DNA of 64,000 nt, from the NCBI GenBank assembly GCA_016873165.1, contig VGXV01000002.1, positions 62,001-126,000 on the forward strand, written 5' to 3'. Positions 43,771 to 52,199 of this stretch are shown here, piece after piece. Source of the stretch: Planctomycetota bacterium (GTDB taxonomy: Bacteria; Planctomycetota; Brocadiia; Brocadiales; Brocadiaceae). Position numbers and translations under genes: made by a program. Within the stretch, counting starts at the first letter, position 1, and each line of letters opens with the position of its first letter. The notes beneath the pieces were generated by a model that saw only the letters and a list, made by a program, of their open reading frames with translations, searched no databases and was not told the origin of the DNA.

Positions 43771-44349
43771 ATGAATGAAATTGAACAACAATTACAAGAC
43801 AATATAAACACCATTAAAAAATTATTGTCAACACACGTTGAGATTGTCAGAAATGTGGCTGATGTGATCGTAAAGGCATTTAAAAACAATAAATATATGT
43901 ATTTGATGGGAAACGGAGGGAGCGCCGCGGATGCACAACATATAGCGGGAGAGATGATTGGCAGGTTCAAAATGAACAGGCGTCCTCTTCCGGCAGTTGC
44001 CTTGACAACGGATAGTTCCGTAATGACAGCGATTGCAAATGATTATGGTTATGAGCTGAGTTTTTCCCGCCAGGTTGAAGCATTGGTAAAGGAGGGAGAC
44101 ATTGTTATGGCTTTTACAACTAGCGGAAATTCAAAAAATATATTGAACGCAGTGAAAATTGCGAGAGGCCTAAAGGCGACAACTATTGGTTTTACCGGGA
44201 TTGACGGCGGTCTCTTAAAAAACGAAGTAGATTTTTGTATTAAAATACCATCCACAAACACCCCAAGAATACAGGAAGGTCATATTACCATCGGACATAT
44301 TTTATGTTCTATTGTCGAGAAAGAACTTTTTGGGCCTGTTTCTGAATGA
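43771..44349 (+). CDS. gmhA: Sedoheptulose-7-phosphate isomerase
   Basis: 192 residues. SIS-fold enzyme making D-glycero-D-manno-heptose 7-phosphate. MGNGGSAADAQHIAGEMIGR with the zinc/catalytic His, TTDSSVMTAIANDYGYE, FTTSGNSKNILNA and the C-terminal QEGHITIGHILC carrying the catalytic His. Overlaps gmhB by 4 nt (ATGA). Confidence 0.96.
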   Translation: MNEIEQQLQDNINTIKKLLSTHVEIVRNVADVIVKAFKNNKYMYLMGNGGSAADAQHIAGEMIGRFKMNRRPLPAVALTTDSSVMTAIANDYGYELSFSRQVEALVKEGDIVMAFTTSGNSKNILNAVKIARGLKATTIGFTGIDGGLLKNEVDFCIKIPSTNTPRIQEGHITIGHILCSIVEKELFGPVSE

Positions 44350-44909
44350 AAAAGAAAAAGGCAGTATTTCTCGACAGGGATGGAACAATTGTTGTCCACA
44401 TACCTTATTTAAGTTCTCCCGGGCAGTTGAAATTATTGCCCCATGCCGTCGAAGGCATCCGCCTTTTCAAGGATCATGGTTATCTGATTATTGTTGTGAC
44501 AAATCAGTCAGGTGTTGCAAGGGGATATTTTAACGAAGAATCCTTGGTGGAAATCCACGACAAACTGCAAAAAATATTAATAAAGGAAAAGGCGGAGGTG
44601 GATGATATTTATTATTGCCCGCATCATGCTGATGGCGTTGTCGGGCAATACAAGATTCATTGCGATTGCAGAAAACCGCGTCCTAAGATGTTATTTGATG
44701 CCGCAAAACAACATAACATTGATTTGTCACAATCCATAATGATTGGCGATTCGGAGGGAGATATTCTTGCAGGGAAAGAAGCCGGTTGTAGATCCATACT
44801 TGTTATAGATGGAAATCAGGAAAGAGGTGATGGTTTGCACTTTGGCGCAGACTATGTGGTAAAAGATCTTTTAGAGGCTGCTCAACTCTTTGTTGGGAAC
44901 AAGAAATAG
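44346..44909 (+). CDS. gmhB: Heptose 1,7-bisphosphate phosphatase
   Basis: 187 residues, HAD family. FLDRDGTIVVHIPYL (DxDGT nucleophile), VVTNQSGVARGYF, the zinc-loop cysteines and histidines YYCPHHADG and HCDCRKPRPKM, and IMIGDSEGDILAGKEAG. Removes the C7 phosphate of heptose bisphosphate. Translationally coupled to gmhA. Confidence 0.96.
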   Translation: MKKKKAVFLDRDGTIVVHIPYLSSPGQLKLLPHAVEGIRLFKDHGYLIIVVTNQSGVARGYFNEESLVEIHDKLQKILIKEKAEVDDIYYCPHHADGVVGQYKIHCDCRKPRPKMLFDAAKQHNIDLSQSIMIGDSEGDILAGKEAGCRSILVIDGNQERGDGLHFGADYVVKDLLEAAQLFVGNKK

Positions 44910-45015
44910 AGAGTGATTTTTTTTGAAGCCGAATTCAAAAAAAGAAAAGTATACAAAACGTAAAAAACGATGATTGATTGTTAATGAAAACAAGGAGAGC
45001 GTGGTTTTTGGTTTT

Positions 45016-45684
45016 ATGGATCGAATATTTGAACCGGAACTTATGGTTGGCGAGGATCAGGCACATGCATATGCGCATGCGGATTTTAGTGAACCACATA
45101 ATAATTTTATAAAAATGTTTCAGGGTCAGTATTGCAATCGGGAAATAGAAGGTTATGTTCTTGACATTGGTTGCGGTCCGGGGGACATCATGTTTCGGTT
45201 CGCACGCGCACACCATAAATGTAGTATTCATGGCATTGATGGTTCAGAGGCGATGATTCGGTATGGGCTGAAGTTTCTTGAAGAAGCGGGTGATATCCGG
45301 CATCGCGTTGCATTTATTCAAGGGGTATTGCCGGAAAAGATTCTTCCCAGGGAAAAATATGATGTTATCATCAGCAACAGTTTTCTCCATCATCTTCACA
45401 ATCCACAGGTACTGTGGGATGTTGTCAGGAAATATGCTATGCCTGCTGCACCAGTATTCATCATGGATTTAAGAAGGCCGAAAAGTATTGACGAAGCGTG
45501 TCAACTGACAAAAACCTACGTGGCAAATGAGCCGGAAGTGTTAAGGAAAGACTTTTATCACTCATTGCTTGCTGCTTTTGAAGTAGAGGAAATAATTGAA
45601 CAATTGGAAATAACAGGGTTACGCCATTTATCCGTGAATATCGCAAGTGACCGGCATGTTATTGTATCAGGATTTATGAAGTAA
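45016..45684 (+). CDS. SAM-dependent methyltransferase, class I
   Basis: About 222 residues. SAM motif I VLDIGCGPGDIMFRFA, motif II region HGIDGSEAMIRYG, YDVIISNSFLHHLHNPQ (motif IV/post I) and VFIMDLRRPKS. Possible starts: TTG 44974, GTG 45001 or ATG 45016; an AAGGAG at about 44992 is very close to the GTG. Substrate unknown; ubiquinone/menaquinone-type and small-molecule methyltransferases look alike. Located between the heptose genes and a J-domain gene. Confidence 0.82.
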   Translation: MDRIFEPELMVGEDQAHAYAHADFSEPHNNFIKMFQGQYCNREIEGYVLDIGCGPGDIMFRFARAHHKCSIHGIDGSEAMIRYGLKFLEEAGDIRHRVAFIQGVLPEKILPREKYDVIISNSFLHHLHNPQVLWDVVRKYAMPAAPVFIMDLRRPKSIDEACQLTKTYVANEPEVLRKDFYHSLLAAFEVEEIIEQLEITGLRHLSVNIASDRHVIVSGFMK

Positions 45685-45698
45685 AATTCTTTTATGGC

Positions 45699-45727
45699 TT
45701 GACAAGGTAGAAAAATTTTCTTATTGT
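45699..45727 (+). promoter_or_regulatory. Candidate promoter of the J-domain gene
   Basis: TTGACA (45699-45704), 17-nt spacer, TATTGT (45722-45727), about 60 nt before the start codon. Good -35, fair -10. Confidence 0.6.
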
Positions 45728-45793
45728 AGCCACAAAATGTTGTATGTTTTTTATTTCTTTGCACTAGCGGTAATAGCCTGAGAAAGGAGAAAC

Positions 45794-46582
45794 ATGTCAG
45801 ATACCCTATCCACGACAGAACTTCTCAATGATTGCCGTTTGTTGTTTGGCTCTAACATTGTAAATATCACCAGTTTTTTGCAAAACATGTTGCCTTCCGA
45901 ACTCAAGACGGTATATAGGAAAAAGGCATTTGAAACGCACCCGGACAGGGCTAAGATAGTGGGAAAGCTGGAATCCGATATGATGAAGCGCTTTAAGGAG
46001 GTGGTCTTGGCATATGAAAGGTTGAATCTTTTCATAAAAAGCCAAAGCATGAAAGGGCTTATTATTGGTGATACTGCAACGAAACAAAAGGAGTATACAC
46101 AAAATACCGTCCGGAACACGGCGGCACATTATAAAAGACAAAATACAACGACGGAACATTTTTACGAAGGGAAAATTCCAAAGAGAAAACTGCTGCTTGG
46201 CCAATATTTGTATTATTCCGGCACTATTTCATGGAGGACTTTGTTGTCTGCTATTTTTTGGCAGAGAAAGCAAAGACCGCTTATCGGACAACTTGCGCGG
46301 GAATGGAATATACTAACCACTGAAGATATACGAGAAATTCTGACAACAAGAAACCATAGGGAAAAGTTTGCTGAATATGCGTGCCGGAAAGGTTTTATAA
46401 CACATTTTCAATATTTAGCTCTTATGGGAAAGCAGCGTATGCTACAACGTCCATTTGGAGAATTTTTTTTAAAACAAAACATTTTAAGTGCCAACGAACT
46501 GGAGGAATTAATAAAAAAACAAAAGGAATGGAATATGGAGGTCGTAAGAATGATTCGTCCTTTTGAATATATTATCCAGTGA
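45794..46582 (+). CDS. J-domain protein with a novel C-terminal helical region
   Basis: 262 residues. The N-terminal J domain (about 1-75) carries FETHPDRAKI with the HPD tripeptide that stimulates Hsp70, flanked by ELKTVYRKKA and MMKRFKEVVLAYERL. The C-terminal part (about 130-260) has LLGQYLYYSGTISWRTLLSA, RPLIGQLAREWNILTTEDIR and FGEFFLKQNILSANELEELI. The latter two look like two copies of a helical 'reduced-output' repeat as seen in proteins with pilus/secretion ATPase-like N-terminal domains. Start set by GGAGAAAC. A targeted co-chaperone is the inference; client unknown. Confidence 0.75.
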   Translation: MSDTLSTTELLNDCRLLFGSNIVNITSFLQNMLPSELKTVYRKKAFETHPDRAKIVGKLESDMMKRFKEVVLAYERLNLFIKSQSMKGLIIGDTATKQKEYTQNTVRNTAAHYKRQNTTTEHFYEGKIPKRKLLLGQYLYYSGTISWRTLLSAIFWQRKQRPLIGQLAREWNILTTEDIREILTTRNHREKFAEYACRKGFITHFQYLALMGKQRMLQRPFGEFFLKQNILSANELEELIKKQKEWNMEVVRMIRPFEYIIQ

Positions 46583-46611
46583 TTCAAACGGCGTAATATC
46601 TAAAGTAACAT

Positions 46612-47646
46612 ATGAAGGAATTCATTTGTAATATACCAAAGGCGGAACTTCACGTTCATATCGAGGGGACATTAGAACCTGAGCTTATGTTTGCCATTGC
46701 AGAGAGAAATAAAATAAGACTTCCTTATAAATCTGAAGAAGATGTTCGCAAGGCATATAAATTTAGAGACCTTCAGTCCTTTTTGGAGATATATTATAAA
46801 GGTACTCACGTACTATTGAAGGAACGTGATTTTTATGAAATAACCTGGAATTATCTGAAAAAAGCATCCTCGCAAAATATACGGCATACAGAGATGTTTT
46901 TTGATCCGCAAGCACATACTTCGAGGGGTATGCAGTTTGAGGTAATATTCATGGGAATTCTGGATGCTATGAAGGAAGGGGCGGAGAAACTGGGTATTTC
47001 TTCAAAATTAATCATGTGTTTTCAGCGTTGTATGAGTGTGGAATCTGCAATGGAAACGCTGTTGTTATCTTTGCCTTATAAAGAGTGGATTATTGGTGTT
47101 GGCCTGGATTCTTCCGAAATCGGATATCCTCCGAGAAAATTTGTTTCCGTCTTTGAAAGGGCAAGGAAGGAAGGATTCCTCACCGTTGCGCATGCAGGAG
47201 AAGAAGGCCCTCCTGACTATATTTGGCAGGCCTTAAACGAGTTGAAAGTCGTGCGCATCGATCATGGAATTGCCTGTGTAAAAGATATACTATTGGTAAA
47301 TAAGATGAAAACGGAGAAGATTCCCTTGACGATTTGTCCTCTGTCTAATGTAAAATTACATATATTTGATTCTCTGGCGGATCACAATTTGAAACAGATG
47401 CTTGACATGGGATTGACAGTTACCATTAATTCTGATGATCCGGCTTATTTCGGAGGATACCTAAATGAAAATTTTCTGGCAATTCAGGAATTTCTGCATT
47501 TAGATCATAACGATATTTATCAACTGATTAAGAATTCCTTCCAGGCAACTTTTCTGACGAGAAATGAAAAGGCGATATTGCTGAAAGAGCTAGACGGTTT
47601 TATGTTAAAACGCTCACATCCAATACCTGAAAAGGCTTTCTCATAA
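46612..47646 (+). CDS. Adenosine/adenine deaminase (amidohydrolase family)
   Basis: 344 residues. Zinc ligands in ELHVHIEGTLEPE (HxH), VAHAGEEGPP (zinc His and catalytic Glu region), VRIDHGIACV (catalytic His) and TINSDDPAYFGG (zinc Asp). The LEPELMFAIAERNKIRLPYKS and KFRDLQSFLEIYY and FFDPQAHTSRG blocks are those of the Add-like adenine deaminase subgroup rather than classical adenosine deaminase. The enzyme would salvage purines. Follows the J-domain gene by 29 nt. Confidence 0.9.
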   Translation: MKEFICNIPKAELHVHIEGTLEPELMFAIAERNKIRLPYKSEEDVRKAYKFRDLQSFLEIYYKGTHVLLKERDFYEITWNYLKKASSQNIRHTEMFFDPQAHTSRGMQFEVIFMGILDAMKEGAEKLGISSKLIMCFQRCMSVESAMETLLLSLPYKEWIIGVGLDSSEIGYPPRKFVSVFERARKEGFLTVAHAGEEGPPDYIWQALNELKVVRIDHGIACVKDILLVNKMKTEKIPLTICPLSNVKLHIFDSLADHNLKQMLDMGLTVTINSDDPAYFGGYLNENFLAIQEFLHLDHNDIYQLIKNSFQATFLTRNEKAILLKELDGFMLKRSHPIPEKAFS

Positions 47647-47672
47647 TGATGGTGTTGTGACTGGTTTAAAAC

Positions 47673-47812
47673 GGGAGCATTCCCAATTTTTTGTAAATCA
47701 AAATAAAGCCGACCATAAAGGATCGGCGCTACCATGCAATATGTGTCGTAGCGCGGGTGGTTTATCCCCCGCATAATACCTCCACATTTTACAAAAAATT
47801 GGGAATGCTCCC
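47673..47812. mobile_element. 140-bp MITE with 25-bp perfect terminal inverted repeats
   Basis: TIRs 47673-47697 and 47788-47812 are perfect inverse complements for 25 bp (begin GGGAGCATTCCCAATT). The element is flanked by the direct repeat TTTAAAAC at 47665-47672 and 47813-47820, an 8-bp target-site duplication. The interior has REP-like segments (GATCGGCGCTACC, GTAGCGCGGGTGG). No ORF. It lies between the convergent deaminase and TPR genes. It must have been moved by a transposase encoded elsewhere. Confidence 0.88.
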
Positions 47813-47834
47813 TTTAAAACTGAATGGCGCTTGT

Positions 47835-49046
47835 TTAATTGTTTTTCAGTTCTAATTGTTGATCACGTACTTCTTCTTGCAAAGCGGGCACGGTCGTCGT
47901 AAATAATTCTTTTATCTCATCCTGATTGTAAACAACGGCAGGATCTTTTCCGGTTCTCCATTTTGTGATCATAGAGTATGTCATATAATCGCTATATGCC
48001 TTACTATGATCTCCCTTCATGGAATAAATTTGCGCCCTATTGTAATAGGCATCTTCATAAAGCGGATCAATCTTTTTCGCAATCTTATCGTACCATTCCA
48101 TGGCTTTATCAAGGCGATCCATTCTGTGGTATATTGTGCCGATGTTGTATGCGGCATTCGCATGTTTCGGGTTTCTTCTCAATACTTCCCTGTTTTCGTC
48201 TAATGCCTCGTCATACCTTTGCTGTAATGCATAAACAATTGCCCTTTGATAGCGGGCTTCTATATTTTCAGGATCTATTTCCATGGCCTTATTATAATGG
48301 GCAATAGCTTCTTCAAATTTTTTTTCCCGCAGGCTGATCAATCCGAAAACGACATATGCATTTGAATATTTTGGATTCACTTCAAGAGTCTTGTTGAGTG
48401 TTTTTATTGTTTCATCTATCTTCCCTTGCTTATGTAAAGCAATTGCGAGATTATAATACCCGTTATCATAATTCGGGTCAATTTTAATGGCATCATTAAA
48501 GGTTTTTTCCGCATCATCATATAATCCCATATCCAAATAACCAACGCCAAGATTAAATATTATATATGGATTATTTGGATCGAGTTCCAATGCCTCGTTA
48601 TATTTATTTATTGCATCAATATCCTGTTCAAGTTTGTGAAGAAAAACCCCAAGTTCAACGTGGGTTAACGGATTTTCCGGTTCATTTTCGATTGCAATAA
48701 CACGCTTCGTATATTCATCCGGCGGAGCGCCTATTTTACTGAATGTTTCTGCCAGCTTTTTATGAGCGTCCAGGAAACCTGGTTTTATATCAACAGCCTT
48801 CCTGAAATCCGCAGCCGCTTCTTCCAGTTTATCCAGTTTAAAATAAATATTACCTCTTCCATAATAGGCTACTTCAGAATTGCCATCTGCTTCAATTGCT
48901 TTTGTATATTCGTGAAGCGCTTCTTCTAGTTTATTTTCTCTTGCGAAAGAGTTTGCTAACTCAAGGTGAGTTTCCCTTTTATTGCATGCCAGAGAAACAC
49001 AAATCATGGAAAGTAATGATAACAATAAAAAAAGCTTTAACTTCAT
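47835..49046 (-). CDS. TPR-repeat lipoprotein
   Basis: About 403 residues. Start 49046 (MKLKLFLLLSLLSMICVSLA) with GGAG upstream; the lipobox VSLAC places the lipidated Cys at about 21. Around nine to ten tandem TPR units follow (for example EVAYYGRGNIYFKLDKLEEA, NGYYNLAIALHKQGKIDETI), ending with a helical tail. Exported, membrane-anchored scaffold. It is downstream of hdh but separated by a strong terminator, so an independent unit. Confidence 0.88.
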   Translation of the reverse strand: MKLKLFLLLSLLSMICVSLACNKRETHLELANSFARENKLEEALHEYTKAIEADGNSEVAYYGRGNIYFKLDKLEEAAADFRKAVDIKPGFLDAHKKLAETFSKIGAPPDEYTKRVIAIENEPENPLTHVELGVFLHKLEQDIDAINKYNEALELDPNNPYIIFNLGVGYLDMGLYDDAEKTFNDAIKIDPNYDNGYYNLAIALHKQGKIDETIKTLNKTLEVNPKYSNAYVVFGLISLREKKFEEAIAHYNKAMEIDPENIEARYQRAIVYALQQRYDEALDENREVLRRNPKHANAAYNIGTIYHRMDRLDKAMEWYDKIAKKIDPLYEDAYYNRAQIYSMKGDHSKAYSDYMTYSMITKWRTGKDPAVVYNQDEIKELFTTTVPALQEEVRDQQLELKNN

Positions 49047-49152
49047 CGCTAAAATCTCCAATGAAAATAAAAATTAAAACATTTGAGGCGCTAATTAAGT
49101 ATATCCAAGTATAGGTAAAATTTCTGGTATTTCAATTCATTTATCATAAAAA

Positions 49153-49184
49153 AAGGAAGCTGTGCATTTCTGCACAGCTTCCTT
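49153..49184 (-). terminator. Rho-independent terminator of hydrazine dehydrogenase gene
   Basis: A perfect 14-bp stem (AAGGAAGCTGTGCA / TGCACAGCTTCCTT, loop of 4) lies 33 nt after the hdh stop, followed on the minus strand by seven T. A very strong stop, consistent with a highly expressed monocistronic gene. Confidence 0.95.
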
Positions 49185-49216
49185 ATAGCTTTTGTAACCT
49201 TATACAGGTTTACAAA

Positions 49217-50920
49217 TTAGTGATGACCATGCGATTCAGAACTCTTCATGCCGAGTTCCTTGAGTTTTCTCTCAATGTACTCAACTTCTTCAGCAGGTGC
49301 ATGGTGTGTGTCTAACCAGCCTGGATCAGGACAAAGATCGAATATCGTCTTGCCAGGATGATTCTTTACGATGTATGGACCAGTCAACTCATCAAGCCAT
49401 TCGCCTGTCTTCCAGAATGCTTCCGGCTGCCAGGTAATGCCAGTCTTCTTTTCCAATGCTGCAAGTCTTCTTGCCTGAGAAGCATTCTGCTTTACGTTTA
49501 CTAACCAACGATCCATACCGAACGATCCGTCTGAATAAGTAGCATCGTTCCATGAACCATGTGCCATACCTTTGTAGATGTATGTCTGGAAGTAACCAAC
49601 GCTTTCAAAACATAACCTTTCCACATCGGTACAGTTTGACATCCTGAACTCACCGGATTCGCCAGTCTTGCCACCGTAAGCTTCACCATCATGGTAAGCG
49701 CCGATCTTCAAACTCCAGAGGTGCTGACCTGACCAGTCAGGACTAAGATCCTTTGGCATCGGGTCTAACACACCATCAAGGAGAAGATCTTCCGCTACCT
49801 TGAAGGTTTCACGGTATTTCAAACTGGCATCCTTCACAGATTCATCCAACGCCTGTAATTGCTCGCGGGCGAATCTTGGTGAATGACAGTCATCGCAAAC
49901 AGATGTCCAGCGATCTCTCTTTTCGGTCCAGATCGGTGCGCCACGATCAGCCATTGACATACCCATACTGGTATAAACTGTTGAGAACCTCTGAACGTTG
50001 TGGTGCCCGCCCCTCATGTGACAGTACTGACAGGTCGGACCAACATAGTCAGCATCAGAAAGCTTCTTTGAGAAGTCAAACTGCTCTGGGTTCCATTTGT
50101 TTACCTGATACACTACACCATGAAGACCGATATCATAAGCTTCCCAGTCCCTGTGATCTTTACCCCAGTGACAGGTCTTGCATTGTTCAGCGCGTCTTGC
50201 AACCTTCGGATCAAACTGATGCCTCTGGTGGCAGGTGCTGCACCTTTCTTCTGAGCTGGTGTGGCAGAAAGTACAACCTGCTGTGTCTCCAGGTGGTCTT
50301 TCAATTGACCATGCACACTCAACCTGTGCAAAACTGGAACAAGATGCGTGAGAACCGATACCACCCTGTCCCTGTTCGTTGTACTGTGTCTCATGACATT
50401 CTGCCGTTCCGCAAGCCTTTGAAGAAGGCATGGTTAACTTCTGGTGGTTGTTGCCATGGCAGGTATCGCAACCGGTTGGCGCCGGCTCAGCTTTTGAGTG
50501 AGCGCTCTTGTTATAATCCCTTACAATACCAGGGGTCATAACTGAGTGACAAGCAATACACTGTTCCAACTTAAATGTACCCTTAATCGGGTTTGAAGGC
50601 CTTACCTCATCCCTGTTGTAGGTGAAATCAGGAATGTAGTAACGATACGCAGGTAATGTCTTCCAGAATTTGCTGTATTTTCCCGGATATGGAGACCTCT
50701 GTGCATCTTTTGGGTAACCCATATATTTTGCTTTTAAACCAGAGAAAAACACTTTACCGTTGTTATCCGGTTCCCCAGGCATACCATACACTTCATGTGG
50801 TACCCAGTGAGTGATAATTTCTACCGCCTTGGCTTCTTTCACCATCAGACTTGAAACTGCACCCATTGCCCCACAACCAATCAACGCTGATGCTAATGTA
50901 AGTTTTAAAAATTTACGCAT
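49217..50920 (-). CDS. hdh: Octaheme hydrazine dehydrogenase (HAO family)
   Basis: 567 residues. The signal peptide ends AKEA/KA|VE at about 32, so it is exported to the anammoxosome, where it oxidises hydrazine to N2. Eight haem motifs are seen: CIACH 121, CDTCH 151, CGTAECH 170 (CX4CH), CTFCH 216, CSTCH 227, CKTCH 247, CQYCH 297, CDDCH 342. Tyr462 in DATYSDG fits the tyrosine that crosslinks to the catalytic P460 haem of a neighbouring subunit. HAO-family hydroxylamine oxidases share this layout; close agreement with the hydrazine dehydrogenase I recall from Kuenenia, including the position of Tyr462, favours HDH. Monocistronic, with a consensus promoter and strong terminator. An AGGAGG lies unusually far (about 14 nt) from the ATG. 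Confidence 0.9.
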   Translation of the reverse strand: MRKFLKLTLASALIGCGAMGAVSSLMVKEAKAVEIITHWVPHEVYGMPGEPDNNGKVFFSGLKAKYMGYPKDAQRSPYPGKYSKFWKTLPAYRYYIPDFTYNRDEVRPSNPIKGTFKLEQCIACHSVMTPGIVRDYNKSAHSKAEPAPTGCDTCHGNNHQKLTMPSSKACGTAECHETQYNEQGQGGIGSHASCSSFAQVECAWSIERPPGDTAGCTFCHTSSEERCSTCHQRHQFDPKVARRAEQCKTCHWGKDHRDWEAYDIGLHGVVYQVNKWNPEQFDFSKKLSDADYVGPTCQYCHMRGGHHNVQRFSTVYTSMGMSMADRGAPIWTEKRDRWTSVCDDCHSPRFAREQLQALDESVKDASLKYRETFKVAEDLLLDGVLDPMPKDLSPDWSGQHLWSLKIGAYHDGEAYGGKTGESGEFRMSNCTDVERLCFESVGYFQTYIYKGMAHGSWNDATYSDGSFGMDRWLVNVKQNASQARRLAALEKKTGITWQPEAFWKTGEWLDELTGPYIVKNHPGKTIFDLCPDPGWLDTHHAPAEEVEYIERKLKELGMKSSESHGHH

Positions 50921-51122
50921 GATACTTTAAACTTTCCTCCTTTCTCGCTTTTCTCGCATGCCACAATCATTGTTTCGATTGCGCTACAATAAATGTACTC
51001 CTCCACCTTGAATCCTTCAAACCACCCCCTTTCCCAAATCCTAAATCCAAACGGTTAAGCACTACTTCTAAAGAATATACCTTAAAATAAAAAAACTTTC
51101 CCACAGATTTTTTTGGCAAAGT

Positions 51123-51150
51123 ATTATACTTTATCTACACTTCAAGTCAA
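51123..51150 (-). promoter_or_regulatory. Sigma70-type promoter of hydrazine dehydrogenase gene
   Basis: On the minus strand TTGACT (51145-51150), 16-nt spacer, TATAAT (51123-51128). Near-consensus. The predicted start near 51116 gives a leader of about 195 nt before the hdh ATG. The remaining region 51151-51590 upstream is AT-rich; a 74-codon minus-strand frame there was not accepted. Confidence 0.8.
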
Positions 51151-51590
51151 CACAAAAAGCGAATAATTTTTATCCCTTAAACCTAATGACGAGTTGCAGA
51201 TGTTCCTATTTTAAAAATTGTGTTTTTCCGTTTTTTAGTTGAAAAACAAAGTCAAATTTCCGGTAATGATATGAAAAATTTTAAACATTTTGACAAATTT
51301 TCATGTTTCAGCAGTAACCTGACGATGTTTTTGGTTTTTTCAACAAGAACACACATGGCAACATTTGTGCCATTTTGTTTTTTAACATTTTGTAATATGG
51401 TAATCCATTGGTAAATAATAGGATAGAGAAATTTTTGCGATTGACATCGGATAAGAAAGAGACGAAAAACGGTCATAGTTTAATGCCAAAATGCGGTGCG
51501 ATAGTAGTAACTAATCATATGATAATACGTTAAGTCATGGCTGCCATTGGTCATTTGATGGCAAAGGTTAGTCATGGTTTTGGTATATTT

Positions 51591-52154
51591 TCAAAATTTT
51601 ACTTTTGGCGCTTCTTTCTCTGCCTCAGATATCTCAAAATAACTTGCCTCTGTTACACCAACTTTTGCAGCAAAGAATCTTCCGAAAAAACTTTTTATAT
51701 AGGTATTAAGCCCCTTTACCGAATCGTTATAGCGTTTACGTTCAACGGAAATCCGGTTTTCTGAGCCTTCCAGCGTATCCTGTAGTTTCAGGAATGATTC
51801 ATTTGCTTTGAGGTCAGGATATGCTTCTCTGAATGCCAGTAAACGGGAGAGAAAACTTTCGATTTGTGTTGCCGCTTTTGCCTTATCCGCAATTGTTCCC
51901 GCGCTAAAATATCCTCTTCTCGCTTCTGCTAGTTTTTCAAATATCTCCTTTTCGTGCGACGCATACCCTTTTACGGTTTCCACAAGGTTAGGGATAAGAT
52001 CATACCTTCTCTTGAGTTGTGTATCTACTTGTGACCATGAATTTTTTACGTTTTCATTTAGTGCTACTACTTTATTATACCCTTTAACGTACCATGTAAT
52101 GATGATGATACCGATAACAACCACAATAGCAATAATTGGTAATAATTTTTTCAT
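51591..52154 (-). CDS. LemA family protein
   Basis: 187 residues. One N-terminal membrane helix (about 5-22), then the LemA helical bundle: YNKVVALNENVKNSWSQVDT, RYDLIPNLVETVKGYASHEK, LLAFREAYPDLKANESFLKL and ENRISVERKRYNDSVKGLNT. AGGAAGG upstream. LemA with an adjacent TPM protein is a common pair of unknown biochemical role in membrane homeostasis. Downstream of the TPM gene on the same strand. Confidence 0.95.
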   Translation of the reverse strand: MKKLLPIIAIVVVIGIIIITWYVKGYNKVVALNENVKNSWSQVDTQLKRRYDLIPNLVETVKGYASHEKEIFEKLAEARRGYFSAGTIADKAKAATQIESFLSRLLAFREAYPDLKANESFLKLQDTLEGSENRISVERKRYNDSVKGLNTYIKSFFGRFFAAKVGVTEASYFEISEAEKEAPKVKF

Positions 52155-52199
52155 AACCGCCTTCCTAATGATGGAACCTTAATTTCGTACTGTTTTGTT

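Noticed and set aside
49876..50541. Long plus-strand ORF (221 codons) opposite hydrazine dehydrogenase
   Set aside because: It lies entirely antisense to a clear multihaem gene, is composed of low-complexity Cys/Ser/Arg-rich sequence mirroring haem codons, and has no ribosome site.
51252..51476. 74-codon minus-strand ORF upstream of the hdh promoter
   Set aside because: AT-rich, no ribosome site, no similarity to any family I know; treated as non-coding.
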